The notes under the pieces are model-generated. The model made no database searches. It was not told where the DNA came from and saw nothing but the letters and a program-made list of their open reading frames with translations. A DNA stretch of 64,000 nt from CAYQQK01 sp964420065 (GTDB taxonomy: Bacteria; Bacillota; Dethiobacteria; DTU022), in assembly GCA_964420065.1 (NCBI GenBank), contig CAYQQK010000007.1:1-64000 (forward strand), given 5' to 3'. Position 1 is the stretch's first letter. Every line of letters begins with the position of its first letter. This document shows, piece by piece, positions 1 through 10,000 of this stretch. The position numbers were made by a program, and so were the translations under genes.

Positions 1-113
1 TGCTAAAAATGGAGGGGGATAGGCCATCTAAAAAGACTTTTTCAGTGGTCTCGGAAACCTCCCTTGTTAACTTGTGCCGTGGGTGTTATTCTTTTGTTCG
101 GGAGACGGGACAC

Positions 114-1841
114 ATGTTAAAGATGTTTCGGTATTTAAAACCGTTTGCAACCTTGATCGGTGCGGTGTTGGGTCTGACCCTGGCCCAATCGCTGGCCGAA
201 CTGTTTTTACCGACCATGATGGCGGATATCGTGGATGTCGGGATCGTCGATGGTAACATTCCCTTCATTTTTAAAACGGGCGTATTGATGCTCCTGGTAG
301 CGGTGGGGGGTACATGTTGCACCATTTACGGAAGTCTGCTTGCTTCACGCACGGCGGCGGGGTTTGGGAAAAACCTGCGTGATCATATTTTCGCCCGGGT
401 CGAATCCTTTTCCCTGCACGAATTCGACCGGTTCAGTACCGCCTCCCTGATCACACGCACCACGAATGATGTTTCCCAGATCCAACAGGGTGTTTTCATC
501 GCTTTGCGCATGGGTGCGCGTGCGCCTTTGATGTGTATCGGCGGAGTGGTGATGGCCCTGTCGAGGGACGTGCGGCTTTCGCGGACCGTGATGTTATTCA
601 TTCCGATTATCGCCGCTATTTTTATCTCTATCGCTCTGAAGACGATGCCGCTCTACCGGGCGATTCAAATAAAAATTGACCGCCTGAACCTGGTTTTACG
701 CGAAAACTTGACCGGGGTCAGGGTCATCCGGGCCTTTAATTGTACCGGGCGGGAACAAAAACGGTTCAATGCGGCCAACCTCGATTTGACCGCGACGGCA
801 ATCAAGGTGAACCAGATTCTCGCTGCAATCATGCCTGCCTTGATGTTGGCGATGAACCTGCTCACGATTGTGATTATCTGGTTCGGCAGCGCCCGTATCG
901 ACAGCGGCCGGATGCAGGTTGGCGACCTGATGGCCTTTCTGCAGTACATCATGTTGATCATGTTTGCCCTGATCACGGTTTCCATGCTCTTCGTCCTGTT
1001 TCCCCGTGCTTCCGCCTCGGCCATAAGGATAAACGAAGTTCTGGATACCGTTCCGGGGATCAGGGATGCGGCACGGGTCGAGCCCGGCGGAGATGGAGGA
1101 GGAGAGGTCGAGTTCCGTGACGTGACCTTTGGTTATCCCGGAGCGGCACGGCCCGCCCTGAGCGGGATCTCTTTTCGTACCATTCCGGGCCAAGTAACCG
1201 CCATTATCGGCGGGACCGGGTCGGGCAAGACGACGCTGGCGAACCTGCTCCTGCGATTTTACGATCCGGATCGCGGCGCCATTTTTGTTGACGGTGTTGA
1301 CTTGCGACAACTGTCCCAGAAAAACTTGCGGTGCAAAATTGGTTACGTCCCGCAAAAAGCTTTTCTTTTTTCCGGCAGCGTCGCCGCCAATATCCGTTTC
1401 GGTCATGCGAACGCTTCGGATGAAACGGTGCGGCATGCCGCCTCCGTCGCCCAGGCGACAAAATTTATCACCGCCATGGATGGCGGGTTCGAGGCCATGG
1501 TATCCCAGGGAGGAACCAACCTTTCGGGGGGCCAAAAGCAGCGCCTGGCCATTGCCCGGGCACTGGTGCGAGAACCGGAGATCTATATTTTTGATGACAG
1601 TTTTTCCGCCCTTGACTACAAAACCGACGCCCGGTTACGGGCGGCGCTGGTCGGTGAGACCCGGCAGGCGGTCGTGATCATTATTGCCCAGCGGGTGAAC
1701 ACGGTGCTGGGGGCGGATCGGATCATTGTTTTGGACGGCGGGCGTATGGCGGGTTCGGGAACCCACCGTGAACTGATGGACAGTTGTCATATTTACCGCG
1801 AGATCGTCGCCTCACAGTTTGGAGAGGGGGAGATCGCGTGA
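114..1841 (+). CDS. ABC exporter subunit 1 (membrane + ATPase, degenerate ATP site)
   Basis: A half-transporter of about 575 residues with an N-terminal six-helix export domain (about 1-310) and a C-terminal nucleotide-binding domain. Walker A is GGTGSGKTT, the Q-loop region is VPQKAFLF and the signature is LSGGQKQRLAIARAL. Walker B reads IYIFDDSFSALD, so the usual catalytic Glu is Asp, and the switch His is Gln (IIAQRVN). Such substitutions mark the degenerate partner of heterodimeric exporters (TM287/288, BmrCD, LmrCD types). The frame is open upstream to position 9, but ATG 114 follows a GGGAGACGGG stretch and gives a normal N-terminus. The next gene overlaps by 4 bases, so the two are translationally coupled. 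The substrate is unknown; multidrug or lipid export is usual for the family. Confidence 0.9.
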   Translation: MLKMFRYLKPFATLIGAVLGLTLAQSLAELFLPTMMADIVDVGIVDGNIPFIFKTGVLMLLVAVGGTCCTIYGSLLASRTAAGFGKNLRDHIFARVESFSLHEFDRFSTASLITRTTNDVSQIQQGVFIALRMGARAPLMCIGGVVMALSRDVRLSRTVMLFIPIIAAIFISIALKTMPLYRAIQIKIDRLNLVLRENLTGVRVIRAFNCTGREQKRFNAANLDLTATAIKVNQILAAIMPALMLAMNLLTIVIIWFGSARIDSGRMQVGDLMAFLQYIMLIMFALITVSMLFVLFPRASASAIRINEVLDTVPGIRDAARVEPGGDGGGEVEFRDVTFGYPGAARPALSGISFRTIPGQVTAIIGGTGSGKTTLANLLLRFYDPDRGAIFVDGVDLRQLSQKNLRCKIGYVPQKAFLFSGSVAANIRFGHANASDETVRHAASVAQATKFITAMDGGFEAMVSQGGTNLSGGQKQRLAIARALVREPEIYIFDDSFSALDYKTDARLRAALVGETRQAVVIIIAQRVNTVLGADRIIVLDGGRMAGSGTHRELMDSCHIYREIVASQFGEGEIA

Positions 1842-3700
1842 GAGGCCTGCATAAAGGACCGGGCCGGGGCGGGATCCACGGCCGTGGACCGGGGCGGGGG
1901 CCGGCCATGGCCATGCCGGTGGAACGGGCCCGGGATTTCAAAGGCACATTGAAACGGTTGCTGCGCTACTTGCTGCCGCATCGTTACCGCCTGGTCATCG
2001 TTCTTGTCACTGCCGTCCTGAGCACCATATTCAACATTGTCTGCCCCAGGGTGATGGGCTTGACTACGACCAGTTTGTTTGCCAGCATCCGCACAGGGGC
2101 AGGTGTTGACTTTGCCTATATCGCCCGGATTTTGCTGTTGCTCGGTGGGCTGTACCTGTTCAGTGCCGCTTTCAGTTACATCCAGCAATTTGTCATGGCC
2201 GGGGTGGCTCAAAAAACTGTCTATGCCATGCGGGAGTCTGTAAGCCGGAAACTTTCCCGCCTGCCCTTGCGCTACTTTGATACCCACGCCCACGGCGATA
2301 CGCTGAGCCGGGTGACCAACGATATCGATATCATCAGCACCACCTTGCAGCAGAGTATGACCCAACTGATTTCCGCCGTCGTGACCCTGGCCGGCATCCT
2401 GGTGATGATGGTCATCATCAGCCCGCTTCTGACCCTGATCGCCATACTCATCGTTCCTCTTTCCTTCGTGGTGACCCGGTCCGTGGCCCTGCGGTCACAG
2501 AAATATTTTGCCCGGCAGCAGCGGGAGCTGGGCGAACTGAACGGCCACGTCGAAGAAATGTTCTCCGGGCACGTTCTGGTCAAGGCGTTCGGCCGGGAGG
2601 AAGAATCGGTGCGGCAGTTCGGGGCAATCAACGAAAGGCTTTATGATGCAGGTTGGAAAGCGCAGTTCATTTCGGGGATCATCATGCCGTTGATGATTTT
2701 CATCAACAACTTTGGTTACGTGCTCGTTTGTGTTTTCGGCAGTCTGCAGGTAACGCGAGGTATCCTGCCCATCGGCGATGTCCAGGCCTTTATTCAATAC
2801 TCAAAACACTTCACCCATCCGATTACACAGACTGCCAGTATTGCCAATATTCTACAGGCAACGGTTGCTTCGGCCGAGCGGGTCTTTGATCTGCTTGACG
2901 AGGCCGAGAAACCGTCCGATAACAGTACGGCGGTGGTGCCCCGTCCTCCCCGCGGTGCGGTCAGGTTCAGCGGGATCCGGTTTGCTTACAGTGCAGAAAC
3001 AACCCTGTTTGAAGATCTGAACATTGACATTGCCGCCGGCCGGACTGTAGCCATCGTCGGTCCTACAGGGGCCGGTAAAACTACCCTCGTCAACCTGCTC
3101 ATGCGTTTTTATGATGCCGCTGCGGGGTCGATCACCGTTGACGGGGTTGATATTTACCGGATGCGACGCAGCGATCTGCGCGGGATTTTTGGTATGGTAT
3201 TGCAGGACACATGGCTTTTTAACGGCACCATCCGCGACAACATTGCTTACGGTCGCCCGGAGGCCACGGAAGAGGAAATTGTCCGGGCCGCCCGGACCGC
3301 TCATGCCGACCATTTTATTCGGGCCTTGCCCGACGGTTACGGCACCGTGCTCAATGAAGAGGCATCGAACCTGTCCCTGGGACAGAAGCAGCTTCTTACC
3401 ATTGCCCGGGCGGTACTGGCCGATCCGGCCGTCCTGATTTTGGATGAGGCAACGAGCAGTGTTGATTCCCGGACTGAATTGCTCATACGCAAAGCCATGG
3501 CCCGGTTGATGAAAGGGCGGACCAGTTTTGTTATTGCCCACCGGCTTTCCACCATCCGTAACGCCGACCTGATCCTGGTCATGCACCGGGGCCGGATCAT
3601 TGAAAAAGGCACTCACGAAGCGTTGCTGGACCAAAACGGTTTCTATGCCGGGCTTTATCAAAGCCAGTTCGCCGGCGTGGGCCAGACCCGTGTCGGCTGA
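1838..3700 (+). CDS. ABC exporter subunit 2 (membrane + ATPase)
   Basis: Partner half-transporter of about 620 residues. The GTG start at 1838 overlaps the preceding stop (GTGA) and lies behind GGAGAGGGGG. A Gly/Pro/Arg-rich leader of about 30 residues precedes the first membrane helix. The ATPase domain has Walker A GPTGAGKTT, Q-loop VLQDTWLF, Walker B VLILDEATSSVD with the catalytic Glu, and switch His in VIAHRLST. Its signature motif is LSLGQ instead of LSGGQ. In a heterodimer this altered signature would face the degenerate Walker B and switch of subunit 1, leaving one competent ATP site. It is most likely an exporter with the upstream gene; the substrate cannot be read from sequence. Confidence 0.92.
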   Translation: MRGLHKGPGRGGIHGRGPGRGPAMAMPVERARDFKGTLKRLLRYLLPHRYRLVIVLVTAVLSTIFNIVCPRVMGLTTTSLFASIRTGAGVDFAYIARILLLLGGLYLFSAAFSYIQQFVMAGVAQKTVYAMRESVSRKLSRLPLRYFDTHAHGDTLSRVTNDIDIISTTLQQSMTQLISAVVTLAGILVMMVIISPLLTLIAILIVPLSFVVTRSVALRSQKYFARQQRELGELNGHVEEMFSGHVLVKAFGREEESVRQFGAINERLYDAGWKAQFISGIIMPLMIFINNFGYVLVCVFGSLQVTRGILPIGDVQAFIQYSKHFTHPITQTASIANILQATVASAERVFDLLDEAEKPSDNSTAVVPRPPRGAVRFSGIRFAYSAETTLFEDLNIDIAAGRTVAIVGPTGAGKTTLVNLLMRFYDAAAGSITVDGVDIYRMRRSDLRGIFGMVLQDTWLFNGTIRDNIAYGRPEATEEEIVRAARTAHADHFIRALPDGYGTVLNEEASNLSLGQKQLLTIARAVLADPAVLILDEATSSVDSRTELLIRKAMARLMKGRTSFVIAHRLSTIRNADLILVMHRGRIIEKGTHEALLDQNGFYAGLYQSQFAGVGQTRVG

Positions 3701-3724
3701 AACGGGAAAGGCCGCGTCACCCGT

Positions 3725-5170
3725 CTAGGCGACCGGAGGAGCAGGTCGGTTTAGCTTGTTCAAGAATAGATCGTTTACCAGTTTGGGGTTGGCTTTACCC
3801 CGGGTGGCCTTCATCACCTGGCCGACCAGGAAGCCGAGAACCCCGGTCCGACCGGAGCGGTATTTTTCAACCGAATCGGGGTGGGCGGCGATGACCTGTT
3901 CCACCAGTTTTTCCAGTTCGCCGGCATCGGTGAGCTGGCTCAAGCCTTCTTTTTCTACCAACCGGCGCGGTGACTGGCCCGTGGCAAAGGTTTTTTCCAG
4001 GATCTGTTTGGCCATTTTCCCGCTGATGACCTGCTCTTCCAGCATCTGCAAGAGCTCAGCCAGGTGTTTTGGGGTAAAAGGAGCCGTGGCCGGATCCATT
4101 CCGGCGGTGTTGAGATGGGCGGAAAAATCACCCATTAACCAGTTGCTCACGATCTTGGGCCGGTGGTACAGTTTCACGCAGGCCTCAAAATATTCGGCCA
4201 GGCTGCGCGATGCCGTGAGGACGGCGGCATCATACGGGGGCAGCCCGTACATGGCAACGTAGCGGGCTGCTCTTTTTCCGGCCAGTTCCGGCAGGTTTTG
4301 GCGGGCCGCCTCTATTTCGGTCCCGTTCAACACGATCGGTGCCAGCTCGGGATCGGGGAAGCAGCGGTAGTCGTGCGCCTCAAGTTTATCCCGCATGGAT
4401 ACGGTTTCTTGCGTGCTCTCTTCCCAGCGGCGGGTTTGGGGCAGTATCGTTTCGCCGCGTTCGAGCAGCGCCGCCTGCCTTTCGATTTCTTTTTCCAGGG
4501 CCTTTTCCACCGCCCGGAAAGAGTTCATGTTTTTAAGCTCGGTTTTTGCGCCAAGGCCTGAGCTGCCACGGGGACGCAATGAAATATTGGCGTCGCAGCG
4601 CAGGCTTCCTTCTTCCATTTTGCAGTCCGACACAGCGGTATATTCAAGGATACTTTTTAGCTGTTCCAGGTAGCGGCGCGACTCCTCCGGGGAACGCAGG
4701 TCCGGTGCGGTGACGATTTCGATCAGGGGTACTCCGGCCCGGTTATAATCGACGCCGGAGCCTGCGGCTTCGTGGACCAGTTTTCCCGCGTCCTCCTCCA
4801 GGTGGACCCGGCTGATACGGACCCTTTTCGTTTTCCCGGCGCCGTTTGCCAGTTCGAGGTGCCCGTCACTGCCGATGGGTACAAAATGTTGCGAAGTTTG
4901 GTATCCTTTGGGCATATCGGGATAAAAATAATGCTTTCGGTCGAAGTAGCTGCGCCGGGCAACGGTGCAGTTCAGGGCCAGTGCGGCGGTAAGGGCACGG
5001 TCAATTGCGGCCCGGTTCAGCCACGGCAGCGCTCCGGGAAAGCCAAGGCATACGGCGCAGGTGTTCCGGTTTGGCTCCGGGGTGAATTCATTCGGGCAGG
5101 CGCAGAACAACTTGGTGCGGGTCAAAAGCGCCGCATGCACCTCCAACCCGATGATGACTTCGTAGGTCAT
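3725..5170 (-). CDS. gatB: Asp/Glu-tRNA(Asn/Gln) amidotransferase subunit B
   Basis: 481 residues, the normal GatB length. Family blocks are all present: GLEVHAALLTRTKLFC near the N-terminus, a C-x-C...C-x2-C zinc-type cluster (CACPNEF, CAVC), KHYFYPDMPKGYQ, and RVHLEEDAGK followed by DYNRAGVPLIEIVT. The C-terminal YqeY-like tRNA-binding tail is intact. GatB phosphorylates mischarged Asp-tRNA(Asn) or Glu-tRNA(Gln) and amidates it with ammonia delivered from GatA. It is the last gene of gatC-gatA-gatB on the minus strand, 2 bases after gatA. Nothing suggests that this subunit is defective, which makes the state of the neighbouring GatA notable. Confidence 0.95.
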   Translation of the reverse strand: MTYEVIIGLEVHAALLTRTKLFCACPNEFTPEPNRNTCAVCLGFPGALPWLNRAAIDRALTAALALNCTVARRSYFDRKHYFYPDMPKGYQTSQHFVPIGSDGHLELANGAGKTKRVRISRVHLEEDAGKLVHEAAGSGVDYNRAGVPLIEIVTAPDLRSPEESRRYLEQLKSILEYTAVSDCKMEEGSLRCDANISLRPRGSSGLGAKTELKNMNSFRAVEKALEKEIERQAALLERGETILPQTRRWEESTQETVSMRDKLEAHDYRCFPDPELAPIVLNGTEIEAARQNLPELAGKRAARYVAMYGLPPYDAAVLTASRSLAEYFEACVKLYHRPKIVSNWLMGDFSAHLNTAGMDPATAPFTPKHLAELLQMLEEQVISGKMAKQILEKTFATGQSPRRLVEKEGLSQLTDAGELEKLVEQVIAAHPDSVEKYRSGRTGVLGFLVGQVMKATRGKANPKLVNDLFLNKLNRPAPPVA

Positions 5171-5172
5171 GG

Positions 5173-6618
5173 CTATCTTCCTTCCGTGGCAGTTTCCCCG
5201 GGGGGGGACGGGATCTGTCCGGCCAGCCCGGCCAGGAATGTTTCCTGGAAGGGGTGTCCGACCATCTGCATCCCCACGGGCAAGGCGCCGGCGGTCCCCG
5301 CCGGTATCGAGAGGGCCGGCAGGCCGGACAGACTGACCGGGGCGCAGAACATGTTTTCATGGTAGGTTTCAAGAAAACCCTCGGCCGCTGCAGTCTCGAT
5401 CCGGCTGGCCGGGTCGGGAACCGCTGGCAGCATAATCAGGTCGCATGATTTCAGCGCGGTCAAAAATTCGTGTTTGACCAGCGCCCAAACTTTGCGGGCC
5501 TGAAGGTAATAGCGCGCGTAATATTCCTGGCTCAGGAGGACGGTGCCGAAAACACTGTGGCGAATTCCTTCTTCGCCCAGGGAGGCGGCCCGGGTTTCGC
5601 GGTACCGTTGTTCCAGATCTTGTTCTTCCGAGACGGTGCCGAAGCGGATTCCATCAAAACGACTCAAATTGGAGGATGCTTCGACCATGGCGATCACGTA
5701 ATAGGCTTGCAGCGCTTCGCGGAATAAGGGCAGGGTAATTTCCACCGGTTCGATTCCCAGGGCGGTGCAGGCCGCACGGGCTTGCTCCAGAACGGCCCGG
5801 ACGGGCTCGTCAAGCATGGCGAAAACCTCCGTCGGAAAGCCGGCTTTGAGCTCTCCGGGCAAAAAGTTCTTTCTTTCCCCGGGGGCCGGAAAACCCACCC
5901 CGGCGGCGGTTGTGGCCGGATCCCGCGGGTCGGGGCCGGCAATGGCCTGTAAACCCAAAAGGGCGTCGGCGGGGTTCCGGGCCACGATTCCGGCCCGGGC
6001 AAAGGAGGGGGCGGCGCTGCACAAACCGTAACGTGAAACCAGCCCGGGGGTGGGGAGAAGGCCGTACTGGCCGCAATGCGAGGCCCCGACCCGCAGCGCG
6101 CCCCCGGTATCGGAACCGAGAGCCAGGAGCGCCTGCCCCGCTGCAACGGCGGCTGCGGCGCCGTCTCCGGCGACCCGGGACCGGTCCCAGGGGTTGGACG
6201 AAACGCCTGCGGCGGAGCGCACCGTGGATGAACCGAGGTCGTATTGGTCAAGGTTGGTTTTACCGAGAATGATGGCCCCGCTTGCAATAAGTTTGTGTAC
6301 GGCGGCGGCGTCGCCGGGAGGCCGGAAGTCGTGCAGGGCGGCGCTGCCGCAGGTTACCGGCCCGTCCCGGTAATAGAAGTTGTCTTTGACCACGACGGGT
6401 ACGCCGGCCAGGGGCAGATCCAGACCCCGTTTAATTTTTTCATCCACCGCTCCGGCCTGGTCCAACGCCGAATCTGCAAATATCCGGGTCAAGGTATTGA
6501 GCGCTTCATTGGCGTCGTTGCACCGGGCCAGGTAGATCCCGGTCAGTTCCCGGGCGGTTATCCTTCCTGAACGAACGGCTGCGGCTGTTTCAGCAGCGGT
6601 CAAATGGACCGGATCCAC
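5173..6618 (-). CDS. gatA: GatA-like amidase subunit lacking both catalytic serines
   Basis: 481 residues, full GatA length, GTG start behind GGGAGGAGAG. Overall it aligns with the amidase-signature family, and the catalytic Lys is kept (VVVKDN, Lys78). The glycine/serine loop that normally reads GGSSGGS and carries the cis-Ser is shortened to GDGA (residues 151-154). The nucleophile motif DTGGS reads DTGGA (Ala174). Thus two of the three Ser-cisSer-Lys catalytic residues are absent without any frame disruption. In a normal complex GatA hydrolyses glutamine and channels ammonia to GatB. As written, this one should not hydrolyse glutamine; it may be structural, depend on free ammonia, or belong to a second divergent gatCAB copy. 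Subunit identity is firm; activity is doubtful. Confidence 0.9.
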   Translation of the reverse strand: MDPVHLTAAETAAAVRSGRITARELTGIYLARCNDANEALNTLTRIFADSALDQAGAVDEKIKRGLDLPLAGVPVVVKDNFYYRDGPVTCGSAALHDFRPPGDAAAVHKLIASGAIILGKTNLDQYDLGSSTVRSAAGVSSNPWDRSRVAGDGAAAAVAAGQALLALGSDTGGALRVGASHCGQYGLLPTPGLVSRYGLCSAAPSFARAGIVARNPADALLGLQAIAGPDPRDPATTAAGVGFPAPGERKNFLPGELKAGFPTEVFAMLDEPVRAVLEQARAACTALGIEPVEITLPLFREALQAYYVIAMVEASSNLSRFDGIRFGTVSEEQDLEQRYRETRAASLGEEGIRHSVFGTVLLSQEYYARYYLQARKVWALVKHEFLTALKSCDLIMLPAVPDPASRIETAAAEGFLETYHENMFCAPVSLSGLPALSIPAGTAGALPVGMQMVGHPFQETFLAGLAGQIPSPPGETATEGR

Positions 6619-6636
6619 GGCATCTCTCCTCCCGTT

Positions 6637-6921
6637 TTACTCGATAATAACCGGGACACGGTAAAAGCCCCCGGCAAAGTGTGTTCCGGAATGCTCCAGC
6701 CGGCCGGCTTCGATGTCAACCGGCTCGTCCTTGCGAAAAACATTAACCGCTTCATGGCCGTAGATGAGGGGTTCGGTTCCGTCCGGATCCACGGCCAGTA
6801 ACGGTTCCAGCCATCGTTTAAACCCGGCCAGTTCCCGGACCAGCCGGTCTTCCGCGGCGCCGTTCAGCCCGATCATGATCGCTGCGGCAGCGCGCCGGAT
6901 CGTCTCCCGCTCATTTTGCAT
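6637..6921 (-). CDS. gatC: Asp/Glu-tRNA amidotransferase subunit C
   Basis: 94 residues, ATG start. It shows the GatC pattern of an N-terminal helical pair followed by the conserved C-terminal belt: NVFRKDEPVD, then GGFYRVPVIIE at the end. GatC wraps around GatA and GatB and stabilises the complex. It is the first gene of gatCAB, 18 bases before gatA. The N-terminal half is weakly conserved (usual residues such as HIAKLARL are not recognisable), in line with a divergent complex. The gene diverges from recC across a short AT-rich gap. Confidence 0.85.
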   Translation of the reverse strand: MQNERETIRRAAAAIMIGLNGAAEDRLVRELAGFKRWLEPLLAVDPDGTEPLIYGHEAVNVFRKDEPVDIEAGRLEHSGTHFAGGFYRVPVIIE

Positions 6922-7019
6922 CGCAATCCCTCTTTTCTTGCACGATTCTTCCCATAGTATAGCATAATTATAAAAAGTTCATGGGCAAATATGTTATATT
7001 ATGTGAGGGGTTCCGTGTC
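6922..7019. promoter_or_regulatory. AT-rich divergent gap between gatC and recC
   Basis: 98 bases separate the divergent gatC and recC starts. The centre (about 6955-7000) is strongly AT-rich compared with its surroundings and contains several TATAAT-like hexamers on both strands, for example TATACT and TATAAT read on the minus strand. No -35 box with correct spacing could be paired with confidence. It presumably holds both promoters. Confidence 0.4.
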
Positions 7020-10000
7020 ATGATCACACTCATCTATTCGAATCAAACCGAACGCCTGCTCCGGGAATTGGCCCGGGATATCCGGGAATGGCGTGAAAAC
7101 GGAGCACACCCGCTCGAACCGGTCGAGCTGGTGGTACCCAACCGGAATATGGAAACATGGCTCACCCTGGGCCTGGCCCAGTCGGCCGGGGTGGCCGCCA
7201 ACTTGCGCTTCAACTGGCTCAACCGTTTTATCGGCGATCTGGTTGCCCGGGTCCGCCCCGGGGAGATGAAACTGGTCGACCTGGATACCGCCGAGGCGGC
7301 TGTTTTGGCGGTGTTGATGGATGAGGTGCTGCTCAAAACACCGGCCCTGCAGCCGGTGCACCGCTACCTGTACGGTACCCGAACCGGAACAGGGGAAGGG
7401 ACAGCGGTGGCAGGCGATCTCAAATGTCCGGCTCCTTGTAGCGGGTTTGACGCCTACCTGACCCCGGATGGCGTCGATCTGCGCCGGGTCCAGCTGGCCG
7501 CCCGCCTCGCTTTTCTCTTTCAAGAGTACACCTTCTCCCGACCGGAAATGATTGCCACCTGGCGGGAAAACGGCGCTACAAAATTACCCGACGGTTGCGC
7601 CGGGCTGCCCTTTGCCGACCCGGTGCTGTTCGATCCGTCAGTTGAGGTAATCGTAACCTGGCAACGTGCTCTCTGGCGCGCCGTCTTCGGTCGCGACGGT
7701 GTTCTTGCCCGGCACCCTCCCCGGGAAGGAGGGCGTTGGGTGACCATGGATCTCCTGCTCCACGACAGCGCTTTTTTCCAAAGTCTCGGCCGGAGCAAGC
7801 CGCCGCCGGTTCATCTTTTCGGGATTTCATACATGGCCCGCATCTTCCAACATTTCCTGGCGCGGTTGGGGGAGGTCATGACATTGCGCCTCTACAGCCT
7901 TAACCCTTGCGCCGAATTCTGGGAGGATGTCGAAACCCACCGGGAATTTTATCTTCGCCTTGATCAGGAACAAAACCGGCGTGAACGACGAGTTTGGCGG
8001 GGAGTGGGCGAGGGCGAAACAGTGGAAGATCCGTTCGGCCTTTTTGCCAAGGATACCACGGCGCTCCATTACTGGGGCCGTCCCGGCCGCGAAAATGTCC
8101 GCCTGCTCGGCGAATTGACAGATTGCGATTTTACCGGCGCTTTCGAACATCCTTCTGCTGTGACAGGCGGGCTTTTGCAGCGGCTGCAACTGGATGTGCT
8201 TTTGCGCGAACCGGAACGGAACGTCGACCGGGAAGAGGGTGCGGCAGAACCCGGGGCGGCAACGGCCCCGACGGCGGATGAAACGATTCAACTCGTGGCG
8301 GCACCGTCGGTGCGCCGCGAAGTGGAGTGGGTGGCCGACGAAATCTGGAAATTGATGCGCGATGAGGGGAACGAACCGCCTCTCCGGTTCAGCGATGTGG
8401 CGATTATCGTCAACAGTGCCGGAAAGGAGCTTTACCTGCCCGTGATCGAGACCGTTTTTGGCTCCTGCTGCGATCTGCCGTGCAGTATTTCCGATCTCCC
8501 CGGGGCCTCGGGCAGCCGGATCATCGAGGCCATGAACCTGCTTTTAAAACTGCCTTTCGGCCGTTTTTCACGGGCCGAAATGCTGGCGCTGCTGGGACAT
8601 CCGGCGGTCGCCGGCGGTTTGGAAGATCTTACGCCCGCTGATTTGGCCGTCTTGGCCGAAAGACTGGGGATCGTCCATGGCGCCGATCACGGCGATCATG
8701 CCGGCACCTATATCAACGAAGATGTCTACAATTGGGACCAGGGCCTGCGGCGACTTGCTCTCGGCGCCTTCATGACCGGCGAAAAAAGCGGTGATGAACG
8801 TATATTGACCACTGCTCGGGGCAGATGGCTGGTCGAGGAAGTTTCCGGATCGGCGGCGCCGGCGACGGCGCATTTCGGGTTGATGGTGCGATCGCTTTTG
8901 GCCGATGCCCGTTTCGTGCGCCGGCAGCAGATGACCCTGGCCGGCTGGGCCAGTTTTTATACGGCTCAGGTCGAAAACTACTTTCATGTGGCCGGCGGTG
9001 CCGATGAACGGGATCGCCTGCAACTGCTCCGTGCTCTCGGCAGGCTGGAGAAGATGGATCTGGGGCAGAAGGTGAGCGGCCGTATTGCAGCCGCGATTGC
9101 CGGCCGGGCAATTGATTCCCTGGGCGGCGGCCGGGGTCAGTACCTCACCGAGGGGGTGGTCGTTTCAACCTTTTTGCCGATGCGGGCGATTCCATTCCGT
9201 GTTGTTTTTTTGCTCGGGCTCGGGGAAGGGCTTTTCCCGGCCTCGGCTCAGCGGGACGCCCTTGATCTGCGTGCGGTACGGCGTCGGGCCGGGGATGTCG
9301 ATCCGGCTGAACGGGACCGCTACATGTTCCTGGAAACGCTGCTCTGCACCCGGGAAAGATTTTACCTATCCTATGTCAGCAGGGACGAACATACCGGCGA
9401 ACCGCTGCAGCCCTCGGCGGTGGTCCAGGAGCTGCTGCATATCATCCAGTTGAACTACCTTGGGCGGGAGGGGATCAGGCCGTTGCGTGCGGGACCCCCC
9501 GTACCGCTGCGCCGTTACGATATAGCGTCAACGCGGGGTGAAACGTTTTTCGATGAAGCGCGGGTGGAAGCGCGGCTGGCGGAGATTGCCCGGGCCCGGG
9601 ATGCCGGGAGGAACGGTTACGGGGAAGAGGGGGAAGGGTGGGAAGATCGGGATGGTCGGGATCGGCTGGGCCGGCGGTTGATGCGCTTTTTGAACAGGAT
9701 CAACCCGGAACATCGCATCAATCTTTCGGCGATGCTCGCTTTACCCGGGGAACCGCCCCCGACCGCCGCGGTTGATGCAACCGCTCGGTTAACCGGCGCC
9801 GGCAGATCCGGCGGAACCGAGGGGGCAAAGGTGATCGAAGCGCCGCGCCCGCTGGCGCTTCCTGTTTTACAGCGTTTTTTGGAATGCCCGCTGCAGGGCT
9901 GGGCGGCGGCGCTGCTCGGGTTAACCGCGGTTGAAGAAGATCCGGCTGACCGGGAAGAAGAGGACTTTGAAATAAACCCGCTTACAGAAACAGTGCTTTT

